Shown here piece by piece: positions 1 through 9,660 of a DNA stretch of 64,000 nucleotides; the first letter of the stretch is position 1, and each line of letters starts with the position of its first letter. The notes beneath the pieces were generated by a model, which saw only the letters and a program-made list of their open reading frames with translations, ran no database searches and was not told the DNA's origin. A program made the translations under genes and the position numbers. The stretch lies in the NCBI GenBank assembly GCA_032622095.1, contig CP136068.1, positions 187,045,309 through 187,109,308 on the forward strand, in the 5' to 3' direction. The stretch comes from Siphonodentalium dalli. Its lineage: Eukaryota; Mollusca; Scaphopoda; Gadilida; Siphonodentaliidae.

Positions 1-3000
1 ATGCTGCACCAACGTAGCTCCCATCATCATATAATTAATGCTGCACCGACGCAGCTCCCGTCATGAAAGAGTTAATGCTGCATTAACGCAGCTCCCATCA
101 TCAAATAATTAATGCTGCACCAACGCAGCTCCCGTCATGAAAGAATTAATGCTGCACCAGCGCAGCTCCCGTCATGAAAGGGTTAATGCTGCCCCAACGC
201 AGCTCACATCATCAAATAACTAATGCAGCACCAACGCAGCTACTGTCATTAAATAATTGATGCTGCACCAGCGCAGATCCCATCATCAAATAATTAATGC
301 TGCACCAACGCAGATCCCGTCATGAAATAATTATTGCTGCACCAGCGCAGGTCCCGACATGAAAGAGTTAATGCAGCACCAACGCAGCTTCCATAATCGA
401 ATAAGTAATGCTGCACTAACGCAGCTCCCGTCTTGAAAGAGTTAATGCTGCACCAACGCAACTCCCATTATCAAATAATTAACGCTGCTCCCATCATGAA
501 ATGTATTAATACTGCACCAGCGCAGCTCCCGTCATGAAAGAGTTAATGCTGCACCAATGCAGCTCCCATCATCAAATAATTAATGCTGCACCAACGCAGC
601 TCCCGTCATGAAATAATTAATGCTGCACCAGCTCAGCTCCCGTCATGAAAAAGTTAATGCTGCACCAACCCAGCTCCCGTCATCAAATAATTAATGCTGC
701 ACCAGCGCAGCTCCCGTCATGAGAGAGTTAATGCTGCACCAACGTAGCTCCCATCATCAAATAATTAATGCTGCACCAACGCAGCTCCCGTCCTGAAAGA
801 ATTAATGCTGCATCAACGCAGCTCCCATCATCAAATAATTAATGATGCACCACGCAGCTTTCGTCATGAAAGTGTTAACGCTGCACCAACGCAGCTCCCG
901 TCATGAAAGAGTTAATGCTGCACCAACGCAACTTCCGTCATGAATGGGTTAATGCTGCACCAACGCAGCTCCCGTCATGAACGGGTTAATGCTGCACCAA
1001 CGCAGCTCCCGTCATGAAATAATTAATGCTGCACCAACGCAACTTCCGTCATGAACGGGTTAATGCTGCACCAACGCAGCTCCCGTCATGAAAGTGTTAA
1101 CGCTGCACCAACGCAGCTTCCGTCATGAATGGGTTAATGCTGCACCAACGCAGCTCCCGTCATGAAATAATTAATGCTGCACCAACGCAACTTCCGTCAT
1201 GAACGGGTTAATGCTGCACCAACGCAGCTCCCGTCATGAAAGTGTTAACGCTGCACCAACGCAGCTCCCGTCATGAAAGAATTAATGCTGCACCAACGCA
1301 ACTTCCGTCATGAACGGGTTAATGCTGCACCAACGCAGCTCCCGTCATGAAATAATTAATGCTGCACCAGCGCAGCTCCCGCCATGAAATAGTTAATGCT
1401 GTACCAACGCGGGCTCCCGTCATCAAATAATTAATGCTGCACCAGCGCAGCTCCCGTCATGAGAGAGTTAATGCTGCATTAACGCAGCTCCCATCATCAA
1501 ATAATTAATGCTGCACCACGCAGCTCCCGTCATGAAAGTGTTAACGCTGCACCAACGCAGCTCCCGTCATGAAAGAGTTAATACTGCACCAACGCAGCTC
1601 CCGTCATGAAAGAATTAATGCTGCACCAGCTCAGCTCCCGTCATGAAAGGGTTAATGCTGCCCCAACGCAGCTCACATCATCAAATAACTAATGCTGCAC
1701 CAACGCAGCTCCTGTCATGAAATAATTAATGCTGCACCAGCGCAGCTCCCATCATCAAATAATTAATGCTGCACCAACGCAGCTCCCGTCCTGAAAGAGT
1801 TAATGCTGCATCAACGCAGCTCCCATCATCAAATAATTAATGATGCACCAACGCAGCTCCCGTCATGAAAGTGTTAACGCTGCACCAACGCAGCTCCCGT
1901 CATGAAAGAGCTAATGCTGCACCAACGCAACTCCCGTCATGAAAGAATTAATGCTGCACCAACGCAACTTCCGTCATGAACGGGTTAATGCTGCACCAAC
2001 GCAGCTCCCGTCATGAAATAATTAATGCTGCACCAGCGCAGCTCCCGCCATGAAATAGTAAATGCTGTACCAACGCGGGATCCCGTCATCAAATAATTAA
2101 TGATGCACCAACGCAGCTGCCGTAATGCAAGAGTTAATGCTTCACCAATGCAGCTCCCATCATCAAATAATTAATGCTGCACCAACGCAGCCCCCGTCAT
2201 GAAAGTGTTAACGCTGCACCAACGCAGCTCCCGTCATGAAAGAGCTAATGCTGCACCAACGCAACTTCCGTCATGAATGGGTTAATGCTGCACCAACGCA
2301 GCTCACATCATCAAATAACTAATGCAGCACCAACGCAGCTACTGTCATTAAATAATTAATGCTGCACCAGCGCAGCTCCCGCCATGAAATAGTTAATGCT
2401 GTACCAACGCGGGCTCCCGTCATCAAATAATTAATGCTGCACCAGCGCAGCTCCCGTCATGAGAGAGTTAATGCTGCATTAACGCAGCTCCCATCATCAA
2501 ATAATTAATGCTGCACCACGCAGCTCCCGTCATGAAAGTGTTAACGCTGCACCAGCGCAGCTCCCGTCATGAAAGGGTTAATGCTGCACCAGCGCAGCTC
2601 CCGTCATGAAAGGGTTAATGCTGCCCCAACGCAGCTCACATCATCAAATAACTAATGCAGCACCAACGCAGCTACTGTCATTAAATAATTGATGCTGCAC
2701 CAGCGCAGATCCCATCATCAAATAATTAATGCTGCACCAACGCAGCTCCCGTCATGAAATAATTATTGCTGCACCAGCGCAGGTCCCGACATGAAAGAGT
2801 TAATGCAGCACCAACGCAGCTTCCATAATCGAATAAGTAATGCTGCACTAACGCAGCTCCCGTCTTGAAAGAGTTAATGCTGCACCAACGCAACTCCCAT
2901 TATCAAATAATTAACGCTGCTCCCATCATGAAATGTATTAATACTGCACCAGCGCAGCTCCCGTCATGAAAGAGTTAATGCTGCACCAATGCAGCTCCCA

Positions 3001-5040
3001 TCATCAAATAATTAATGCTGCACCAACGCAGCTCCCGTCATGAAATAATTAATGCTGCACCAGCTCAGCTCCCGTCATGAAAAAGTTAATGCTGCACCAA
3101 CGCAGCTCCCGTCATCAAATAATTAATGCTGCACCAGCGCAGCTCCCGTCATGAGAGAGTTAATGCTGCACCAACGTAGCTCCCATCATCAAATAATTAA
3201 TGCTGCACCAACGCAGCTCCCGTCCTGAAAGAATTAATGCTGCATCAACGCAGCTCCCATCATCAAATAATTAATGATGCACCACGCAGCTCCCGTCATG
3301 AAAGTGTTAACGCTGCACCAACGCAGCTCCCGTCATGAAAGAATTAATGCTGCACCAACGCAACTTCCGTCATGAACGGGTTAATGCTGCACCAACGCAG
3401 CTCCCGTCATGAAATAATTAATGCTGCACCAGCGCAGCTCCCGCCATGAAATAGTTAATGCTGTACCAACGCGGAATCCCGTCATCAAAAAATTAATGCT
3501 GCACCAGCGCAGCTCCCGTCATGAGAGGGTTAATGCTGCACCAACGTAGCTCCCATCATCATATAATTAATGCTGCACCACGCAGCTCCCGTCATGAAAG
3601 TGTTAACGCTGCACCAACGCAGCTCCCATCATGAAAGAGTTAATACTGCGCCAACGCAGCTCCCGACATGAATGGGTTAATGCTTCACCAACGCAGCTTC
3701 CGTCATGAAATAATTAATGCTGCACCTGCGCAGCTCCCGCTATGAAATAGTCACTGCTACACCAATTCGGGCTCCCATCATCAAATATTTAATGCTGCAC
3801 CAACGCAGCTCCCTTCAAGAAATAACTAATGCTGCAACAACGCAACTGCCGTCATGGTCCCACCATGGAAGGGTTAATGCTGGACCAGCACAGATCCCAT
3901 CATAAAATAGTTAATGCTGCACCAACGCAGCTCCCGTCATGAAATAACTAATGCTGCACCAGCACAGATCCCGTCATGAAAGAATTAATGCTGCACCAGC
4001 CAAGCTCCCGTCACGAAATAGTTAATACTGCACCAACACAGCTCCCGTCATAAAAAGGTTAATGCTGCACCAGGACAGATCCCGTCATGAAAGAATTAAT
4101 GCTGCCCAAAGCAGCTCCCGTCATGAAAGAATTAATGATGCCCCAACGCAGCTACCGTCATGAAATAATTAATGCTGCACCAGCACAGCTCCCGTCACCA
4201 AAGGGTTAACGCTGCACCAACGCAGCTCCCGTCATGAAAGGGTTAATGCTGCAACAACGCAGCTCCCATCGTCAAATGACTAATGCTGCACCAACGCAGC
4301 TCCGTCATGAAATAATTATTGCTGCACAAGCGCAGCTCCCGTAATGAAATAATTAATGCTGCATCAACGCAGCTCCCATCATCAAATAACTAATGCTGCA
4401 CCAACGCAACTCCCGTCATGAAATAATTAATGCTGCAACAACGCAGCTCCCATCATCAAATAATTAATGCTGCACCACGCAGCTCGCATCATGAAAGTGT
4501 TAACGCTGCAGCAACGCAGCTCCCGTCATGAAATAGTTAATGCTGCACCAACGCACCTCACGTCATGAATGGGTTAATGCTGCACCAACGCAGCTCCCGT
4601 CATGAAATAATTAATGCTGCACCAGCGCAGCTCCCGCCATGAAATAGTTAATGCTGCACCAACTCGGGCTCCCATCATCAAATAATTAATGCTGCACCAA
4701 CGCAGCACCCTTCATGAAATAATTAATGCTGCACCAGCGCAGATCCCGTCATGAAAGTGTTAATGCTGCACCAACGCAGCTCCCATCATCAAATATTTAA
4801 TGCTGCACCAACGCAGCTCCCTTCATGAAATAACTAATGCTGCACCAACGCAACTACCGTCATGGAAGGGTTATTGCTGCTCCAGCACAGCTCCCCGTCA
4901 TGAAAGGGTTAATGCTGCTCCAGCAGAGCTCCCGTCGTGAAATGTTTAATGCTGCACCAGCACAGCCCCCGTAATAAAAACATAAATGCTGCACAAGCGC
5001 GTCTCCCATCGTGAAAGGGTTAATGTTGCACCTACGCAGC
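1..5040 (+). repeat. 37-bp minisatellite array, family A, copy 1
   Basis: About 136 tandem units with consensus core TTAATGCTGCACCAACGCAG followed by CTCCCGTCATGAAAGAG. The main variants end in CTCCCATCATCAAATAA or GAAATAA, and some monomers have AGCGCAG instead of AACGCAG. Longer-range structure is present: about 165-900 recurs almost identically at about 2597-3332 (offset 2432 bp, matched at three separate diagnostic monomers). A block near 1381-1560 recurs about 1000 bp downstream. The array runs off the left edge of the window. Monomer length is not divisible by three and no frame stays open. Confidence 0.97.
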
Positions 5041-5277
5041 CAACATGACGTAAATGACGTCATGAGCCGTGGCATTTCATCTCGTTGGTCCACTTCCGAT
5101 TCCGCAATTTTAAACAGTTGCTAATCGGAAGTCACGTGTCAATTTCGCTAAATAGCATGCACTCTTTCCTGAATTTCCTCTCATCGTATAGAAAATATAT
5201 AAAAAATTATATGACGTCACTCATCCGCCTAAGGTATAAACAACCACGGTCGCCTGTGGCGAGCTGGTGGTTGCTAT
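5041..5277 (+). mobile_element. Conserved terminal region of the family A element, copy 1
   Basis: Unique sequence between the array and the element end. Visible parts in order: a near-hairpin CATGACGT...ACGTCATG that includes a TGACGTCA box at 5055-5062; an inverted repeat ACTTCCGATT (5092-5101) / AATCGGAAGT (5123-5132) with a 21-nt loop; a second TGACGTCA at 5212-5219; and a terminal hairpin at 5242-5272. All but the exact hairpin loop are conserved in the inverted copy at 20546-20773. The TGACGTCA boxes match the CRE consensus; whether they drive transcription is unknown. Confidence 0.8.
5242..5272 (+). other. Terminal hairpin of element copy 1
   Basis: The outer stem AACCAC/GTGGTT encloses an inner GTCGCC-type stem around the loop TGT, so almost the whole 31 bp can fold. 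Copies 2 and 3 keep the outer AACCACC...GGTG arms with different and shorter loops. A 3' hairpin a few bases from the end is a known Helitron feature and fits the element call above. Confidence 0.6.
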
Positions 5278-5436
5278 CATAGTCGTTTAAAATATGGTCT
5301 ATCTTTTTAGTTTATTTCATATGCTCCTTGTGTTTTGGTGAAAGGTGGTCAACGTCCCAGGTTCCCATGTGGACTGACCAGACAGATTAGATTCACGTAT
5401 ACAGAGCCCGAAATAATTATTAAAGCTATTATTATA

Positions 5437-5516
5437 GCAACTGCCGTCATGGTCCCACCATGGAATGGTTAATGCTGGAACAGCACAGCTACCCGTCATG
5501 AAAGGGTTGATGCTGG
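5437..5516 (+). repeat. Displaced pair of family A monomers outside the array
   Basis: Two degenerate 37-bp monomers lie about 160 bp past the element end. They carry the rare CCACCATGG variant found inside the array at about 3860 and near the far edge of the inverted array at about 22720. The fragment therefore derives from a specific array position and not from a random monomer. The 5278-5436 stretch between it and the element end shows nothing recognisable. Confidence 0.75.
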
Positions 5517-5541
5517 ACATATTCCAGTTGTTTTACCCAAA

Positions 5542-6340
5542 ATTGACGACTTTCCCTTTCTGGAATTCATAGAGATTTTGGATATGTTATTATATGAGTA
5601 TAATCACACTAAAAAATACCAAACGTCGTTGGTTAGCAAATGTGTTCACGGTTGGGCGTCTCTTTCCTTCGGTTTGACTGGACTGATAAGGAACTGCAAA
5701 ATTGGCACAAACAAGCCATAAATAGGACCCTATTTCAAAGATATGTCTAACATTTTGACCCAAAGCGAATTTTGGATATAGTGTTCACCAGATTCTACCA
5801 GAAAAAATAACATAAAGTAAAGTTTGTTGCCAATTTACCTTAAAATCCGAGTCTGAACCAGAAAATTAAAATGTTTACCATTTTGTTTACATTTTCCTGA
5901 ATTGACTCAACAATGACGACTTTCCTACCCTGGGATTCATGGGGATTTTGGTTATGTTATTATATGGGTAAAAAAGACATCGCATAGCAATTTGTTCACG
6001 GTTGGGTGTTTCTGTCCACCAGATTGATTGGACTAATAAGGAACATCAAAATTGACACAAAAAGCCATAAATACGACCCTATTTCACAAAAGCAGTAGAA
6101 ATTGGTCCCCAATGCGGATTTCAGCGGATTTTGGATATATTGTTCCCCACATTCTGCACCAAAAACAGCTTGTCACCTATTTTCTCTAGGTTCACATCAC
6201 AATGCAAATGTGAAAACTGAGCGACCAAATCTTCAAACCCGAATGTCTCGGAAATGTGAAAAATGGACTTACGACTTTATAGCACTGGTGCGACCTATTT
6301 GTTCTAGGTTCACCTTAAAATAGAGTCTCAACGAGAAGAC
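5542..6340 (+). repeat. Diverged two-copy tandem repeat, about 370-bp unit
   Basis: Copy 1 starts at 5542 and copy 2 at 5912. Shared blocks in the same order include GACGACTTTCC, TTGGATATGTTATTATATG (TTGG versus TTGGT variants), GTTCACGGTTGGG, GACTRATAAGGAAC and GCCATAAATA followed by GACCCTATTTCA. The second copy continues with two partial re-duplications of TTCTAGGTTCAC (about 6180 and 6300). No coding potential is seen; the copies differ by many substitutions and small indels, so the duplication is old. Confidence 0.7.
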
Positions 6341-6530
6341 TACTGGTTATAGAAATGTCAGCAGGATATATCCCTTTAACCCTTTACCCAACAAAACGTC
6401 CAAAAACACCCAAATAAAGCTTCAACAGCCTAAAATATCTTCGGTCTGTCTCAATAAAACCATACATATATGGATATCATTGGAACCGGTTTATTGACCA
6501 CATTGTGATGGTTACAGTTATGCCCTGCGT

Positions 6531-6595
6531 CAATGCATTCTCTTATATATGCGAGTCGACCAAAGGTCGCCTCGCATATATAAGAGAATGCACTG
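6531..6595. repeat. Long palindrome, copy A (inside MITE)
   Basis: Near-perfect inverted repeat: arms of about 30 bp containing ATTCTCTTATATATGCGAG and its complement around a centre CGACCAAAGGTCG. It is in the same orientation as the copy at 40040-40108 and inverted relative to copy B. Confidence 0.9.
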
Positions 6596-6710
6596 GCCTA
6601 AAAATAAATCTTTTTTAACACTTTTTACCATTTTTTCTTACATTCTTTAACAATTTTATAATTTTTTAACAATTTGTATAATATTTTTCTACATTCTTTG
6701 ACAATTTTAA

Positions 6711-6779
6711 GCCAATGCATTCTCTTATATATGCGAGGCGACCTATGGTCGACTCGAATATATAAGAGAATGCATTGGC
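6711..6779. repeat. Long palindrome, copy B (inside MITE)
   Basis: 69-bp inverted repeat starting GCCAATGCATTCTC and ending with its complement GAGAATGCATTGGC, with centre CGACCTATGGTCG. It has a few arm mismatches (GAGGCGACC against GGTCGACTC). A transcript through it would fold into a stem of roughly 30 bp. Confidence 0.9.
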
Positions 6780-6809
6780 ACAGGGCCGTTCTGTTGGGTA
6801 AAGGGTTAA

Positions 6810-7397
6810 CCAGTATGCGTGATTCAACGACTGGTACGCAGCTTTATTTGTTATAGAGATTGAAATGGCTTTCGTTCTCGTTCGATCGCGTTCATTGAAC
6901 GAATATATTCGCATTCCCCTGTGTTCAGAGCTTCTTGAAAGATGCATGTGAATTGATAACAAAATAGATCGTATCCACTGGCAATGAATGGCAAATCATT
7001 TGGGGTATGCGAACATAGAGAATAGCCAAGTTCACTGACCATTGTCCGGTATATACCGGCGAGGTTAAGTGGTGCGGAATAATTAGTTCAACCACAGTGT
7101 CAGAAGAATCAAGAAGAAGTTTTTTCAAAGATATTGGTTTTATTATTACCAGCGGACCAGCTTTTGTCAATTGTTTACGGACTGTGACGGACACGTTGGT
7201 TTTAAAATTTGCCAACGCATCACCCATGTGTCCTCCGCTACAAAAATGATCCCGATTTCATCTGGAGAAAAACAAATCGAATTTGCCTCAAAATTCTTAA
7301 TTCATGGATTACTGACCATTTTCGGCATAATTTCGCATAAACAAATTCAAAAATGTCCAAGATGCCTTAGTATATGTTATTGTAATTTTAAAGAATA
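6810..7397. other. Unassigned stretch
   Basis: No gene recognised. A 303-base open frame on the minus strand (7227-6925) and overlapping frames on both strands have no recognisable domain, no splice context and overlap each other. A short match to the 53-bp satellite core (GCGGAATAAT) lies at 7074-7083. Confidence 0.5.
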
Positions 7398-7512
7398 TAC
7401 CATTATGCCCATACATGCATTATTATACCATTATGCCCCATACAATCATTATCATACCATTATGCCCCATACATTGACTATCATAACATTATGCCCCATA
7501 CATTCATTATCC
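7398..7512 (+). repeat. 28-29 bp tandem repeat, four units
   Basis: Units start at 7398, 7426, 7455 and 7484, each built on TACCATTATGCCCCATACA plus a short TCATTATCA-like tail. The open frame that spans them owes much of its length to the repeat. Confidence 0.9.
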
Positions 7513-7555
7513 GCATTGAAACATATGCAGTGTACTAAACTGCATGGGTATCTAG

Positions 7556-7690
7556 ATGATGACGGAATGGCTGGATACGATACATGTATGGAGCATTAAG
7601 ATGACGAAGGAATGGCTGGATACGATACATGTATGGAGGATTAAGATCACGAAGGAATGGCTGGATACGATACATGTATGGATGATTAAG
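7556..7690 (+). repeat. 45-bp tandem repeat, three units
   Basis: GGAATGGCTGGATACGATAC recurs at 7564, 7609 and 7654, an exact 45-bp period, followed each time by ATGTATGGA and a GATTAAG-like end. 45 is divisible by three, but the forward frame stops in the first unit's GCATTAAG segment, so this is not a coding repeat. Confidence 0.92.
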
Positions 7691-9660
7691 CCTCTAAGCT
7701 ATAACTCTTGTTTCGATTAAAGTTATGCAGTTATATATGAAAAGTTTGACAAATTATATAACGCGCGCCAAGTTGCTGCACTTATTTATAAAATAGAGTG
7801 AAATGAGGAAGTGCCACGTTATTTGGAGATACAAGTATATGTTAGTTCAATAGTACCAATCTCTACCAGAGCGCACCAGTAATACTTCCTTTCTCACTCG
7901 AAACCCGAAAGTAAAATTTTATATGTGCTATGAGAACAATTCCAGCGCGAAAACATAATGACAGAATGGAAAATCAGAGCGGTAGTTTTGTGTTGATAAA
8001 ATAATCGGAGAACCGAATCACACCGATTGGAAATATAGTTCTTCGGTTTTAGTGGGACTTTTCAAACTTAAGGTTAAAAATTTACACAAATTGTGTTCGA
8101 TGTTTTGTTTGCGTAACAATGGCAGCATGTTGCTCTGTTCGCTTAGTATCTTAATATCGCATAAGTCCCCAAAATGCGGGTAAATGTCACCGGTAGCAGC
8201 GGTCTTACCGAGTCATCAAGGGAGGTAAACCCTGCATGGAGTTTGTAATATTACATGCACATATTGGGTGGCATACTTGATTATGTCTTTTGGCAAATCG
8301 AATGACCCACATCGAGACCCCGTATGAAGTTTTGTAGAGTTGTATATTTGGTTTGGTTCATTCATGGTGATGTCACTGTGGAGGATCTTCTCTCCGAAAT
8401 ATTCCACCTGAGAAAATGCCGATTCCGTTGTGAGTTTTTCCGCTTGTTAACCGAGCAACAAATTTACCGACCGAAAAACTTACACAGACAGATTTAAGGA
8501 AGGTTTAATAACACATTTTGTTACCCTCCTTCCTATTTTACACCTATCTGATTGGACCATGTTCTGTCACTTGCCGGGCGACAAATAACACTGTCGCCCG
8601 CTGAGCCGGGAGACATTGTTTTTGTCGCCCGCCTGATGGTATATTGCAATAATACATCTAAGCACACATACACTGCAGAACCTCAGCTATTTAACATCAC
8701 TACGACGTACTAAAGTCATAATTCTTATATACCCACGGATTCGCAAAAAAACACCAGTTGTGTTTTTTTTTAATTTGCATATATTTCGAGGAGCATATCC
8801 TCCACAGTGGGTGCTGTGGTTATTAGCACGCGTTTGGCTACCAAACATACAGGGTGTGGCGACATGGGGCTTCGGATTCCTCCCCAACTATTGTCATATA
8901 TTTCAACATTTGGAATTTCATACCTGACACAATATTAGTTGGAAATTTAACACCAGCAATAAGTTGAAATTGTTTTCGTCGGTTGATGTTGCAACCAAGA
9001 ATGTATGTGGAATTTATTGTGTAATAGGCCAGCATATATATTCCTACATTTTGTCAACATATTGGTTTGAAATGGGCATCAGTTGGACAATTTCCAACTT
9101 TTCAGGTGAATATTTCCAACACATGGAGAGCTGGAGGCCGGTGCGGATCCTAAGATGTTCAGGTCTCACACAGGGCAGAACCGTGTTCGACCTAACGGGT
9201 CAAAGCACATACCCGATGGGGAGTCAAGAACTGCTAATCAAATAAAGAAAAACAAATCTTAGCCTGAATAATTTTCAAGGAGGTATACCTCTCTATATAT
9301 ATTGGGATTTTGCGGAGTTCAATTCCCAATATATTCATACACATCATTGTGAATAGCATGCACTAACACATTTCTTCTCAATTTGTATTGTTATACGATG
9401 AGAGTATCTATTCAATTGAATTGAATTGTTCACAACATATCATATTATAGGTAGTCACCGAAGCAAGGTAACACAATGTCCACACAATATAATATACAGG
9501 AAGCAACCGAAGAAACGTAACACCATGTTCGCACAATCATACTTTGTCGCAACGAATCCAAATAAATAACTTAAAGAAGTAATCTTCTAACTATTGCACT
9601 GTATATCAAACACCATGAGGGCGATTGCGCAAAGAAACTACTCTTAACTTATTAATATTC
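7691..9660. other. Unassigned stretch
   Basis: About 2 kb without a supportable gene. It contains a strong GC-rich hairpin (8576-8599) and several short open frames on both strands (for example 8216-8407 and 8687-9035 minus, 8964-9245 plus) that overlap each other, lack recognisable motifs and show no splice-site framework. Confidence 0.5.
8576..8599. other. GC-rich hairpin
   Basis: GGGCGACA (8576-8583) pairs with TGTCGCCC (8592-8599) around an 8-nt AT-rich loop. A third TGTCGCCCGC-like block follows at about 8623-8632. It stands out from the AT-rich surroundings; function unknown. Confidence 0.6.

Larger units (their letters stand above)
1..5277 (+). mobile_element. Helitron/pearl-like non-autonomous element carrying a minisatellite, copy 1 (left end outside window)
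   Basis: The element consists of a 37-bp tandem array followed by about 237 bp of unique sequence ending near GCTAT at 5273-5277. The unique part recurs in reverse orientation at 20546-20773 beside an array of the same monomer, so array plus end is a mobile unit and not a chance association. The end has a terminal hairpin and no long terminal inverted repeat or coding capacity. This layout (central tandem repeats, a hairpin with variable loop near one terminus, AT-rich target) is what is known of Helitron/Helentron-derived elements such as the bivalve 'pearl' and insect DINE-1 groups. The family assignment is inference; the paired structure is directly visible. Confidence 0.65.
6376..6809. 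mobile_element. piggyBac-type MITE (TTAA target duplication)
   Basis: The terminal inverted repeats are TTAACCCTTTACCCAACA at 6376-6393 and its reverse complement, TGTTGGGTAAAGGGTTAA, at 6792-6809. Both are bounded by TTAA, the target duplicated by piggyBac transposases, and the CCC start is typical of that superfamily. The inside has no coding sequence. It contains two long palindromes (6531-6595 and 6711-6779) in opposite orientation and an AT-rich spacer with a roughly 54-bp internal duplication. It is therefore a non-autonomous element, and no transposase is present in the window. The superfamily call is inference from the TTAA and TIR pattern. Confidence 0.75.

Noticed and set aside
7171-7599. 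142-codon plus-strand frame
   Set aside because: Its C-terminal half is the 28-29 bp and 45-bp tandem repeats (His/Tyr/Ile-rich), and the N-terminal half overlaps minus-strand frames without domain support.
9115-9245. Possible tRNA-derived SINE (GTGTTCGACCT near a B-box position)
   Set aside because: No matching A-box at the right spacing and no tail or target duplication; single weak match.
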